A stretch of DNA of 64,000 bases from Micromonospora humi (GTDB taxonomy: Bacteria > Actinomycetota > Actinomycetes > Mycobacteriales > Micromonosporaceae), in assembly GCF_900090105.1 (NCBI RefSeq), contig NZ_FMDM01000007.1, forward strand, positions 1-64,000, written 5' to 3'. Shown here one piece after another: positions 1 to 6,924 of this stretch (position 1 is the first letter of the stretch; each line of letters starts with the position of its first letter). Both the position numbers and the translations under genes were made by a program. The notes beneath the pieces are model-generated. The model did not search any database and was not told the origin of the DNA. It saw only the letters and a program-made list of their open reading frames with translations.

Positions 1-33
1 CGACCACCAGCACCTACCCACCATCGGACAGCG

Positions 34-297
34 GTGATGGCCGTCTACCGCAGCCGCCACGCCCTCACCGGACCACTCACCCCCGGCCGCATCGAGACCA
101 TCCGCCTGCCACTGACGTCGCGCCTGCGCCGCGGCTACCGCACCGAGGACGTCGACGCCATCCTGCACCGCCTCGCCCACGAACTCGCCGAACGCGCCCA
201 CCAACTCCACCTGGCGCACGACGAGAACCGCCGGATCAAAACTGCGTTGCGCAATTGGCAGTCCGAGATGGTCAACGTTGGAAATTCCATCGACTGA
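34..297 (+). CDS. DivIVA-domain small protein (5' end may lie outside window)
   Basis: An 87-residue product with a DivIVA-like segment: the RRGYRTEDVDAILHRLA stretch (about residues 32-48) matches the core of DivIVA/Wag31 N-terminal domains, followed by a predicted helix rich in Glu, His and Arg. The full polar-growth DivIVA is much longer, so this is a mini-protein with only the N-terminal module. The reading frame is open to base 1, so translation may begin before the window; GTG 34 or ATG 37 are the visible starts. From memory, similar short DivIVA-domain proteins occur in Micromonospora near integrated elements, but no integrase is visible here. Role unknown. Confidence 0.6.
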   Translation: MMAVYRSRHALTGPLTPGRIETIRLPLTSRLRRGYRTEDVDAILHRLAHELAERAHQLHLAHDENRRIKTALRNWQSEMVNVGNSID

Positions 298-417
298 GTG
301 GCGACGAAATATCGGCGCGACAGCCAACTTGTGTGGTGCGGGGCCTGGTGATCAGGGAAGACGCCTTCCTATTCTGTTTGGGCAGAGGCAGCGGTAACTG
401 TCTTCGGGGGGTGCGGC

Positions 418-912
418 ATGGCATTTTTCCGGGCGTACAGAATGGTGGTGGCCGCCGTCCTCGGTGGCTTCCTGATCGCGGCGGCCGTGCCCGTTCCGTC
501 GCCGGGGATGGCCGCCGTCAACCGCGAGATGACCGACTACCTGGCGGCCCACCCGGGTGGGGTGCCGGTCGGCGCCGACGAGATCAGCTACGGCGGCGGC
601 GCGCTGCTGGTTACGCTGCACGCGCCGGCCGGCACCTACGCGCTGGCCGACTGCCCCCGAAACTGGTTCTGCTTCTACGACCGGCCGAACTTCGGCTACC
701 CCCGGGGCAAGCTCTCCTCCTGCGGTCGGCAGGACCTCGCCACCTGGCAGTGGCAGTTCCGGATCGGGTCCGCGCACTACAACATGTCCAGCGGCTCGGC
801 GACGTTCTACTACAACGACATGGCGCTGTTCAGCGTCGGCCTCGGCAATCCGGTCCGCGCCGACGCCGCGCCCTGGCGGGACTGGGCGACCCACGTCAGC
901 CGAAAATGCTGA
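418..912 (+). CDS. secreted peptidase-inhibitor I36-family protein
   Basis: A 164-residue exported protein. Residues 1-32 form a signal peptide (FFRAYR, then a hydrophobic VVAAVLGGFLIAAAV stretch and an AAV cleavage region). The mature part has the I36 / beta-gamma-crystallin-like core around CPRNWFCFYDRPNFGYPRG (residues 79-97), with Cys79, Cys85, Cys102 and Cys164 available for two disulfides. Members of this family resemble Streptomyces metalloproteinase inhibitor (SMPI); most are uncharacterised. The gene ends inside the 3' end of the convergent kinase-like gene (17 bp overlap at 896-912). The target protease is unknown; the window encodes an M6-like protease and a snapalysin, but no link is shown. 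Confidence 0.72.
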   Translation: MAFFRAYRMVVAAVLGGFLIAAAVPVPSPGMAAVNREMTDYLAAHPGGVPVGADEISYGGGALLVTLHAPAGTYALADCPRNWFCFYDRPNFGYPRGKLSSCGRQDLATWQWQFRIGSAHYNMSSGSATFYYNDMALFSVGLGNPVRADAAPWRDWATHVSRKC

Positions 913-3253
913 CCGCCGCCGGGTCGCCGCACCGCGAGTCGGCGATGGTGTCGGTCCGGTCGCTGCCCAGGAACAGGTAGTAGCTGACCAGGAAGTCGTC
1001 GGTGCTCGTCGTCTGGTGGCTGAGCAGCCGCCCGGTCTCCTCGTCGAACTGGAGCGTCTCCCGCCGGCCCGCGCCGTCGACCGCGCTGATCGCGTAGCCG
1101 TACCGGTCGGCGCGGTCGGGGTATCGGCCCTGCTGGACGAGGCCGTCGGTCTCGGCGAGCAGCCGCAGCAGCGTCGCGCGCTGCGGAGCGGTGAGCGGCC
1201 GGAACCGGTAGATCCAGGCGACCACCTCCAGCGTGCCGGCCGCGTTGCGGAGCTCCGGCGGCATCTGCCGCACCACCTCGTCCACCTGCGCCCGCAACTC
1301 GGCCAGGTCCACCGACGGGTCCGGCGGCACGTCGGTCAGGTCGCCCCGGTCGTACCGGACGTCCTGCGGCTGCGACCGCCGGCCGCCGTCGACGGCATGG
1401 ACGGTCTGCCGGCCGGACCGCTCCCGGGTCCACCAGAGCCACTCCTCGCGATAGCGCGTCGGGTCGTCCGAACCGAGCACGAGATTCTCCGGCGACCACA
1501 CGCGTAGCCAGGTGCACGCGTACCGGCCCTGGCGCGGCGGCTCCGCCCGCCGGGCCACCCGGTCGGCGATCTGGTCGAGCTTCGGGCCAGGGTCCACCGG
1601 CTCCGCGGGCGCCGGATCGCGTGGGCCGCCGCGGCCGGGCGACGACTCGGTCCGGCCGGGCGGCGGCACCGTGATCGGCGGCCGGCCGTCCCGGTCCGAC
1701 GCGCCTTCCGCCACGAGGTACACCACCAGGCTGCCGAGCGCGGTGACGAGCGTCAGGGGCAGGACCAGCCGTCGCCTGCGAGGCCACGTGGCGGCGGTCG
1801 CCGCGACGTGCCGGCCCCGCGTCCCGCCGACCGGCCGCACGACGTACGGCCGGCCGGTGCGCTCGTCGCCACCGGTGGGGGCCGACTCGCGGAAGCGACG
1901 CGGCTCGTGCCCGCGCTGTCCGGGCGGGTGCCACGGACGCGGGGCCAGGTCGACGATCGGCGCGTCACCGAGGAACGACTGGTCGACCCTCAATGGTGGC
2001 GGTGGCGGCGACGGGGGCGGTGGCGGTGGCGATGGGAGCGGCGGCGCTGCCGACAGGTCCTCGTGGTGCGCCTTCGCCGCGTAGGCGGCCAGGCGGAAGC
2101 ACCAATGGTGGCCCGCCGGCCCGAGGTTGTCGAGGGTGACGGCGGTGAGCGCCTGAGAGATCAGCGACAACCGATACTGTCGGCCCCACTCCCGCCGCCA
2201 GCCTCCGGACGTGGCATACCGCCGTCCGGCCTCGTGGGTGAGGCGTACCAGCCGGGCCAGGGCGGGCGGCAGGCTGCTCGGCTCGGGCCGGTCGGGGTGG
2301 ACCAGATAGGTCAGCAGGGCGTCGGCCTGTTCCGGTGGCAGGCCCTGCGGTCGTTGCCCGTCCGGGCCGGGGCGGGGCGCCACCCGGCGCAGGACCGTGG
2401 AGAGCAGCAGCGCCACCAGGTCACGGGTCAGCGGGGCGTCGTTCTCGTACCTGTCGAAGTCGATCAGGGTGAACGTGTTCGGGCAGACGGTGCCGTCGGG
2501 CCGCACCGCGAAGAGGACATTCCCCCCGTGGGCGTCACCGTGTGCCAAACCGGTCAGGTGTTCGATGCGCAGATCACCGTGGCGGCCGCCGCTGTCGGTG
2601 AGGCGCAGCGGGTTGGGTAGCTCCCGACCGTCGACGACCACGTGCTCCCCGCCCAGGTCGCCCAGGCCGAGCCGGTCGGCCGCGTCGGTCACCTCCGACA
2701 GCGCCCCGGTCACCGTCAACTCGCGTGTGACGTACTCCCGCACCGTGGTGGGCGCGGTCGACCGGACGGATTCGGTCCCACCGTTCCAGTCGTCGAGCAG
2801 GACCTCGACGACCTTGCGGAAGGCCTTGACGAGCTGGTCGTCGTCGATCTCGTCCAGCGTGCGGACCGGGTCGCCGCCGTTGGCGACGTCCTGGAACGAG
2901 AGGTGACGGCCGTCGGCCACCGGGTACGAGCCGTGGTGCTGCTCGACCATGTGCCGCTCGGCGAAGCCGGGCGCGTCGGCCCGCGCCTGGGCGTGCCGGC
3001 TCACCTCCGGCCGCTGGCCCCCGCCGGCCGGGTGGACCTTGACCAGCAGCTTGTGACTGCTCGTGCGGCCCAGGCCCGCCGGTCTGGTCAGCTTGATCAC
3101 GAACAGTCGCGCTCCGCTGTAGCCGCACATCGGGCCGTGCCGCGACAGCACCTCGACCGCGCCGTGGCCGGCCGCCCACTGCTCCAGCGCCTGCCAGACC
3201 AGCGGGTCGTCCCGCTGGAGCCACACCGGTCTGTCACCTGGGGGGTCGTCCAT
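896..3253 (-). CDS. membrane-anchored APH-like kinase fused to an extracytoplasmic CU044_5270-like domain
   Basis: A 785-residue, three-part protein. Residues 1-400 have an aminoglycoside-phosphotransferase-like kinase fold: candidate Lys72 (LLVKVHP), catalytic loop LAHGDAHGGNVLF (His238, Asp240, Asn245) and metal-binding LIDFDRY (Asp265). It resembles the phosphotransferase-like TCAD9 domain described for ternary conflict systems, though I cannot verify that assignment. Next come a Pro/Ser-rich linker (403-420), one TM helix (about 496-516), and an outer domain of about 260 residues. Its WTRERSGRQT and LQFDEETGRLL patterns recall the CU044_5270 family. The layout parallels PknB-type receptor kinases with a different kinase fold. 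Substrate and ligand unknown. ATG start; 248 bp separate it from the divergent S-4TM gene. Confidence 0.7.
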   Translation of the reverse strand: MDDPPGDRPVWLQRDDPLVWQALEQWAAGHGAVEVLSRHGPMCGYSGARLFVIKLTRPAGLGRTSSHKLLVKVHPAGGGQRPEVSRHAQARADAPGFAERHMVEQHHGSYPVADGRHLSFQDVANGGDPVRTLDEIDDDQLVKAFRKVVEVLLDDWNGGTESVRSTAPTTVREYVTRELTVTGALSEVTDAADRLGLGDLGGEHVVVDGRELPNPLRLTDSGGRHGDLRIEHLTGLAHGDAHGGNVLFAVRPDGTVCPNTFTLIDFDRYENDAPLTRDLVALLLSTVLRRVAPRPGPDGQRPQGLPPEQADALLTYLVHPDRPEPSSLPPALARLVRLTHEAGRRYATSGGWRREWGRQYRLSLISQALTAVTLDNLGPAGHHWCFRLAAYAAKAHHEDLSAAPPLPSPPPPPPSPPPPPLRVDQSFLGDAPIVDLAPRPWHPPGQRGHEPRRFRESAPTGGDERTGRPYVVRPVGGTRGRHVAATAATWPRRRRLVLPLTLVTALGSLVVYLVAEGASDRDGRPPITVPPPGRTESSPGRGGPRDPAPAEPVDPGPKLDQIADRVARRAEPPRQGRYACTWLRVWSPENLVLGSDDPTRYREEWLWWTRERSGRQTVHAVDGGRRSQPQDVRYDRGDLTDVPPDPSVDLAELRAQVDEVVRQMPPELRNAAGTLEVVAWIYRFRPLTAPQRATLLRLLAETDGLVQQGRYPDRADRYGYAISAVDGAGRRETLQFDEETGRLLSHQTTSTDDFLVSYYLFLGSDRTDTIADSRCGDPAAVSIFG

Positions 3254-3501
3254 AGTGGTATGAACCTTCTGGCCTGAAGGGATGGGAAGGTGCGGGTGAC
3301 CGGGGTGTGGCCGCCGGGAGGTGCGCTGGTCGCGTCGGGGGAAATCTACCCGGAACTTCCGACGAAGCCGGTGGTACTCGACGCCCGGGGAGAAACCTTA
3401 CTTTTCGGAAACCGCTCTCGCGCCGACAGGAAACATTCGACTACCCGCCGTCACATCTAGCGAGTTGAATGTATTCTCGGTGCGTGGGCCGGGAGGGTGG
3501 C

Positions 3502-4413
3502 GTGACGGATCGGACTGATTCCCTGCTCAGGCGCCAGACCGAGCCGGCCATGATGGCGATGCTGCGGGCCATGTCGGTCTGCCACGGCCGCGCCCAACGC
3601 CTCGACGCGCTGCGTACCTCGGTCTCCGGGGCCATCGCCGGCGCCGGCGCTGTCGTCGCCGTCCTCGGCGTGTCGGCCACCGCCGTCACCGCGCTCGGCG
3701 CGCTCTGGGCCGTCGTCAACGCGCTCGGCCTCGCCACCTGGTCACGCGGGCAACTCCGGCGGGCCGCCACCATCCAGGAGATGTTCGACGTCGACCTGTT
3801 CGGCCTGCCCTGGAACGAGGTCGCGGCCGGGCAGCGGGTCGCCGCACCCGAGATCAGCCGGCTCGACCGCGCGTTCCGGGGCACCGAACGCTACCTGCGC
3901 GACTACTACGAGATCCCGGAACTGCCCGCACCCTACGACGTGCTCGCCTGCCAGCAACAGAGCCTGGGTTGGGGCGCCCGACTGCGCCGCCGCTACGCGT
4001 ACACCGTGCTCGCCGCCGTGGCGGCCTGGGCGGCGACCGGCGTCGTCTACGGCGTGCTCGCCGAGTTGACCGTCGCCCACCTGCTGCTCGCCTGGTTCGT
4101 GCCGTCACTTGGCGCGCTGCTGCTCGGCGTCGAGATCTACCGCGGGCAACGCGACGTCGCCGTCGAACGCGACCGGGCCGGCACCGTCGTCCACAGCCGG
4201 ATCACCTCCGCCGCCCGCGAACCGTCGGCCGCCGCCGACCTTCTCGGGCTGGCCCGGCAGGTGCAGGACCTGCTGTTCCGCACCCGCTGCACCCAGACCC
4301 GCGTGCCGAACTGGTTCTTCCGCCGCTTCCACGCCGCCGACCGGGTCGACTTCCAGTCCACCATGACCGGTCTCGGTCACCTGCTGGCCCCGGCGCCCCG
4401 CGCCGACGGGTGA
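3502..4413 (+). CDS. S-4TM family putative pore-forming effector
   Basis: A 303-residue membrane protein with four TM helices in two hairpins, about residues 39-76 and 170-220, separated by a soluble segment. The RAATIQEMFDVDLFGLPWNE motif and the later NWFFRRF region are typical of the S-4TM (SMODS-associated 4TM) family. Those proteins act as presumed membrane-perforating effectors in CBASS-type and related conflict systems. No CD-NTase cyclase is adjacent, so the trigger is unknown; the APH-like receptor kinase gene is divergent and a GIY-YIG nuclease gene follows on the same strand. GTG 3502 is chosen because GGGAGG (3491-3496) sits 5 nt upstream; an in-frame ATG at 3469 has no ribosome site. 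Confidence 0.75.
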   Translation: MTDRTDSLLRRQTEPAMMAMLRAMSVCHGRAQRLDALRTSVSGAIAGAGAVVAVLGVSATAVTALGALWAVVNALGLATWSRGQLRRAATIQEMFDVDLFGLPWNEVAAGQRVAAPEISRLDRAFRGTERYLRDYYEIPELPAPYDVLACQQQSLGWGARLRRRYAYTVLAAVAAWAATGVVYGVLAELTVAHLLLAWFVPSLGALLLGVEIYRGQRDVAVERDRAGTVVHSRITSAAREPSAAADLLGLARQVQDLLFRTRCTQTRVPNWFFRRFHAADRVDFQSTMTGLGHLLAPAPRADG

Positions 4414-4477
4414 GCGCCCCGTCACGCCCGGTCGCGCGGGGTCACGCGAGGCCCGGGACGCCGGTACCGTCCGTCGC

Positions 4478-4867
4478 GTGTCGCACACCGAAGATCCGCT
4501 GGCCGGGTTCACCCCGCCCCGGCCGTACACCAGGGACGTCGTCGCCGGCGCGCCCGCCGCGCCCGGCGTGCACCTGGTGCTCGACGGCGGCGTGGTCGCC
4601 TACGTCGGCTACACCGGTGACCTGCGCGCCCGACTGCGGCAGCACCTCACCGGCAACCGCGACTCGTCGGTGCTGCACGACCAGGTCGGCCAGCTCCTCG
4701 ACACGCCGGGCCGCGCCGCGACCCGCGACGACATCGCCGGGTGGCTGGGGCGGTGCGAGGTCCGCTGGCAGGAGACCGACAACCCCGAGGGTACGAAGGA
4801 AGCGCTGGTCCTGGCGCTACGCCCCCGCTTCAACCGCCAGGTGCCCCGCCCGCTTCGTCAGCCCTGA
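4478..4867 (+). CDS. GIY-YIG nuclease-domain protein
   Basis: A 129-residue, single-domain GIY-YIG nuclease. The GIY-equivalent is GVH (30-32), the YIG-equivalent is YVG within VAYVGYTGDLRARLRQHL (40-57), candidate catalytic Arg50/Arg52, and a C-terminal Glu108 in KEALVLALRPRFNR. The fold suggests single-metal DNA cleavage; lone GIY-YIG proteins of this size have varied, mostly unknown roles. It lies 64 bp after the S-4TM gene on the same strand, so co-transcription is plausible. Its 3' end overlaps the convergent hydrolase gene by 10 bp. No targeting domain is present. Confidence 0.75.
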   Translation: MSHTEDPLAGFTPPRPYTRDVVAGAPAAPGVHLVLDGGVVAYVGYTGDLRARLRQHLTGNRDSSVLHDQVGQLLDTPGRAATRDDIAGWLGRCEVRWQETDNPEGTKEALVLALRPRFNRQVPRPLRQP

Positions 4868-5772
4868 GCCGCCTCGCCGAGGAAGTCGGTGATGAGGGTG
4901 GCCAGTTCCGCCGGGCGCTCGGCGTCCATCGCGTGCGTGGCGCCGGCCAGGTGCACCACCCGCAGGCGTGGGTTGTCGACGGCCGCGAGGCGCTCGGCGG
5001 TGGCCCGCCGGTACGCGGCGTACACCTCGCGGAACGGCGCCTGCTCGGGGATGTCCTCGGTGGCGAGCACGAGGAGCAGGGGAGACCTGGTGTCCCGGTA
5101 GGCGGGGGTCAGGTCCAGCGACTCCATCGCCTCGCGCAGCTGCCCGGTCAACTCCGGGCCGGGGCGCAGCCGGGCACGGCCGTCGTCGCCCGGCACGAGG
5201 TTGCGTTCGAAGGCCGCCACCCAGTCCTCCGGGTCGGCGCCGTACCGCTGGGCCATCGCCCGCTGCCCGGCCCGCATCGCGGTCAACTGCTCGGCGGTGA
5301 GCGGCGCGGCCAGCATCGCGGCGATCCCGTCGAAGGCGGCCCGCAGCGTGGCCAGCTCCGCCTCCGCCTGGGCCGGGTCCATCCCGGCGAGCTGCTCCGG
5401 GCGGCCCAGCGTGGGGTTGCCGTCGAGGCTGACGGCGCCGGGGCACTCCGGGTGACGCCGGGCCCAGAGCGAGGCCAGCATGCCGCCGAGGGAGATGCCG
5501 ACCACGGCGGGCCGGTCGAGGCCGAGCCCGTCGGCGACGGCCGCCAGGTCGTCCAGTACGTCGTCCCAGCGCCACGGGCCGTCGCCGGAGTGTCCGTGGC
5601 CGCGCAGGTCGACGGCGACCACCCGGTGTGCCGACCGCAGATGCCCGGCGAGCGTCTGCATCTGGGCGAGGTTGCCGCCGGCGCCGTGCAGCAGCAGCAA
5701 CGGGCGGCCGGCGCCGCCGAAGTCGCGGTAGGCGATCGGCACCCGGCCGGAGTCGATGACGGCATCAGGCAT
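4858..5772 (-). CDS. alpha/beta-fold hydrolase
   Basis: A 304-residue alpha/beta hydrolase with oxyanion HGAGG (29-33), the nucleophile elbow VGISLGGM (Ser94), a late Asp candidate in VLATEDIP and a catalytic His in GATHAMD. Esterases, lactonases, haloperoxidase-like enzymes and C-C hydrolases share this fold, so the substrate is not assignable; no signal peptide, so cytosolic. The start ATG (5770-5772) overlaps the stop of the upstream HTH gene (ATG start at 5772, upstream stop at 5765), so the two are translationally coupled and the HTH protein may control the hydrolase. A longer upstream extension in this frame lacks family similarity and was not used. Confidence 0.8.
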   Translation of the reverse strand: MPDAVIDSGRVPIAYRDFGGAGRPLLLLHGAGGNLAQMQTLAGHLRSAHRVVAVDLRGHGHSGDGPWRWDDVLDDLAAVADGLGLDRPAVVGISLGGMLASLWARRHPECPGAVSLDGNPTLGRPEQLAGMDPAQAEAELATLRAAFDGIAAMLAAPLTAEQLTAMRAGQRAMAQRYGADPEDWVAAFERNLVPGDDGRARLRPGPELTGQLREAMESLDLTPAYRDTRSPLLLVLATEDIPEQAPFREVYAAYRRATAERLAAVDNPRLRVVHLAGATHAMDAERPAELATLITDFLGEAAQG

Positions 5773-6220
5773 GTCGGTTCCCCTCCTGGAGCAGTCGGTC
5801 GCGGACGGCGGCGGACAGCACGCCGCCCTCGGGGTGACGGGGGAGCTTGCCGCGGGCGGCCAGGTCGTGGACGCCCTGGCGGGTGATGCCGAGCATGGCG
5901 CCGGCCACCGCGTAGGACACCGCCTCGGCGGTGGGGTGGCCCATCCGCCGCGCGACGGCCTGGCCGAGGGGGGTGCGCCACCAGTCGACAGGTGGCTGGA
6001 ACGGGCCGTCGCCCGGATGGAGCGTCGCGATGGCGCGGACGATGACGGCACGGGCTGCCGCGTCGTCGCCGTGGAGCATGGTGGCGGCCCAGGAGCGCGC
6101 CCGTTCCCGTACGACGGTGCGGAGCGAGTCGACGGCGCCGTGGCCGTCGACCAGGATCTCCAGTGGATCGAGCAGTCTGATGTCGATCAGCCTGACGAGT
6201 TGCGCGGTGAGTTCGTCCAC
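5765..6220 (-). CDS. helix-turn-helix DNA-binding protein, probable autoregulator
   Basis: A 151-residue protein. The C-terminal third holds an excisionase/MerR-like HTH: SYAVAGAMLGITRQGVHDLA followed by RGKLPRHPEGG, i.e. a recognition helix and a wing (about residues 102-135). The N-terminal part is helical and unrecognised. It is encoded directly upstream of, and overlapping, the alpha/beta hydrolase gene. Two perfect CTTGAC-N7-GTCAAG dyads lie just upstream of its start, the first only 12 bp away, which strongly suggests that this protein or a paired factor represses its own promoter. Target effect on the hydrolase is inferred from coupling. Confidence 0.7.
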   Translation of the reverse strand: MDELTAQLVRLIDIRLLDPLEILVDGHGAVDSLRTVVRERARSWAATMLHGDDAAARAVIVRAIATLHPGDGPFQPPVDWWRTPLGQAVARRMGHPTAEAVSYAVAGAMLGITRQGVHDLAARGKLPRHPEGGVLSAAVRDRLLQEGNRHA

Positions 6221-6232
6221 GACACCCCCTTA

Positions 6233-6272
6233 CTTGACACCCATCGTCAAGTGCTTGACGGGCGTTGTCAAG
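6233..6272. promoter_or_regulatory. tandem operator: two CTTGAC-N7-GTCAAG dyads
   Basis: Two identical 19-bp dyads, CTTGAC-N7-GTCAAG, at 6233-6251 and 6254-6272, separated by 2 bp; arms are perfect while the N7 centres differ (ACCCATC and GGGCGTT). Centre-to-centre distance is 21 bp, two helical turns, so two dimers could bind the same face. They sit immediately upstream of the HTH gene (start 6220) and run over the last bases of the flavoprotein gene (stop at 6268). Each arm also resembles a -35 hexamer, so binding would compete with polymerase. Confidence 0.75.
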
Positions 6273-6798
6273 TGGCGCGAGGTCGGGCGACGCGCAGCGC
6301 GTCGACCACGGCCGCCCACCGGGTCGGCGTCATCTCGTCCGGCGCGCGCAGCAGGTCTCCCTCGTGCACCGTCACGCCGGCGTCGCGCAACAGTCGCAGG
6401 TTGGGCTGGTAGACCGGATGCGCGGCCAGCGCGGCCTTCACCCGCGGGAAGACGTGGATCGGCAGGCCGGTGCCGAGCAGTTCGTTGAGGACGCCCAGGG
6501 CCAGCGTGTCGCTCGCCCCGGCCGCCCACTTGTTCAGCGTGTTGAAGGTGGCCGGCACGACCGCGGCGGCGTCGGCCGGCGGGTGCGGCTCGGGGTCGCC
6601 GGGGCGGCGCCACTGCACGCGTACCTGATGACCGGTCTGCGCGGCGAGCGCGTCGCGGTCGAGCCAGCTCGCGGCGGTCGGGGTGGCGATCAGGCAGACC
6701 CGCCAGCCGTCGGCGGCGAGCAGCTCGACGAGGTCGCCGACCCGCGGGGCCGGGGGAGCGGCGCAGACGACCAGGTGCAGCACCGGCGCTTCACTCAT
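6268..6798 (-). CDS. flavoprotein (phosphopantothenoylcysteine-decarboxylase-like fold)
   Basis: A 176-residue flavoprotein-family protein (HFCD fold; relatives include CoaC, EpiD, UbiX). Seen: a Rossmann-like start VLHLVVCAAPPAP, a central PATFNTLNKWAAGASDTLA (83-101) equivalent to the FMN-contacting PAT-N-K-A-GI-D segment, and a C-terminal helical region. The usual catalytic His and the PASANT motif of true PPC decarboxylases are not obvious, so an FMN-binding protein of unknown substrate is the safe call. It lies upstream of the HTH/hydrolase pair on the same strand, with the double operator overlapping its stop. Confidence 0.7.
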   Translation of the reverse strand: MSEAPVLHLVVCAAPPAPRVGDLVELLAADGWRVCLIATPTAASWLDRDALAAQTGHQVRVQWRRPGDPEPHPPADAAAVVPATFNTLNKWAAGASDTLALGVLNELLGTGLPIHVFPRVKAALAAHPVYQPNLRLLRDAGVTVHEGDLLRAPDEMTPTRWAAVVDALRVARPRAT

Positions 6799-6874
6799 GC
6801 CGCCAGTTCTACCCGCAAACGGCCCCGCCCGAGCACCGTGTGCGGGTGCTCGGGCGGGGCGGGGTGTTGCGGGT

Positions 6875-6924
6875 GTTAATAGGGGGCCCTTCCTATACCG
6901 GAGGCGTTAAGAGGGGGCCCCGCC
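6875..6924. repeat. paired GC-palindrome repeat, copy 1
   Basis: Two units of a GTTAAnnGGGGGCCC type, joined by CCTATACCGGAGGC, at 6875-6924. The second unit provides the TAA stop (6907-6909, minus strand) and the last few codons of the protease gene. The same architecture recurs at 9236-9285 and, inverted, at 21134-21188. It looks like a dispersed REP/BIME-like element. Confidence 0.8.

Noticed and set aside
3321..3518. 65-codon frame in the gap before the S-4TM gene
   Set aside because: No ribosome site, no similarity, and it overlaps the S-4TM start region; treated as non-coding.
3502..4413. Complete CBASS operon
   Set aside because: S-4TM is a CBASS-type effector, but no CD-NTase, E1/E2/JAB or HORMA/TRIP13 gene is nearby, so only an orphan effector-like gene can be claimed.
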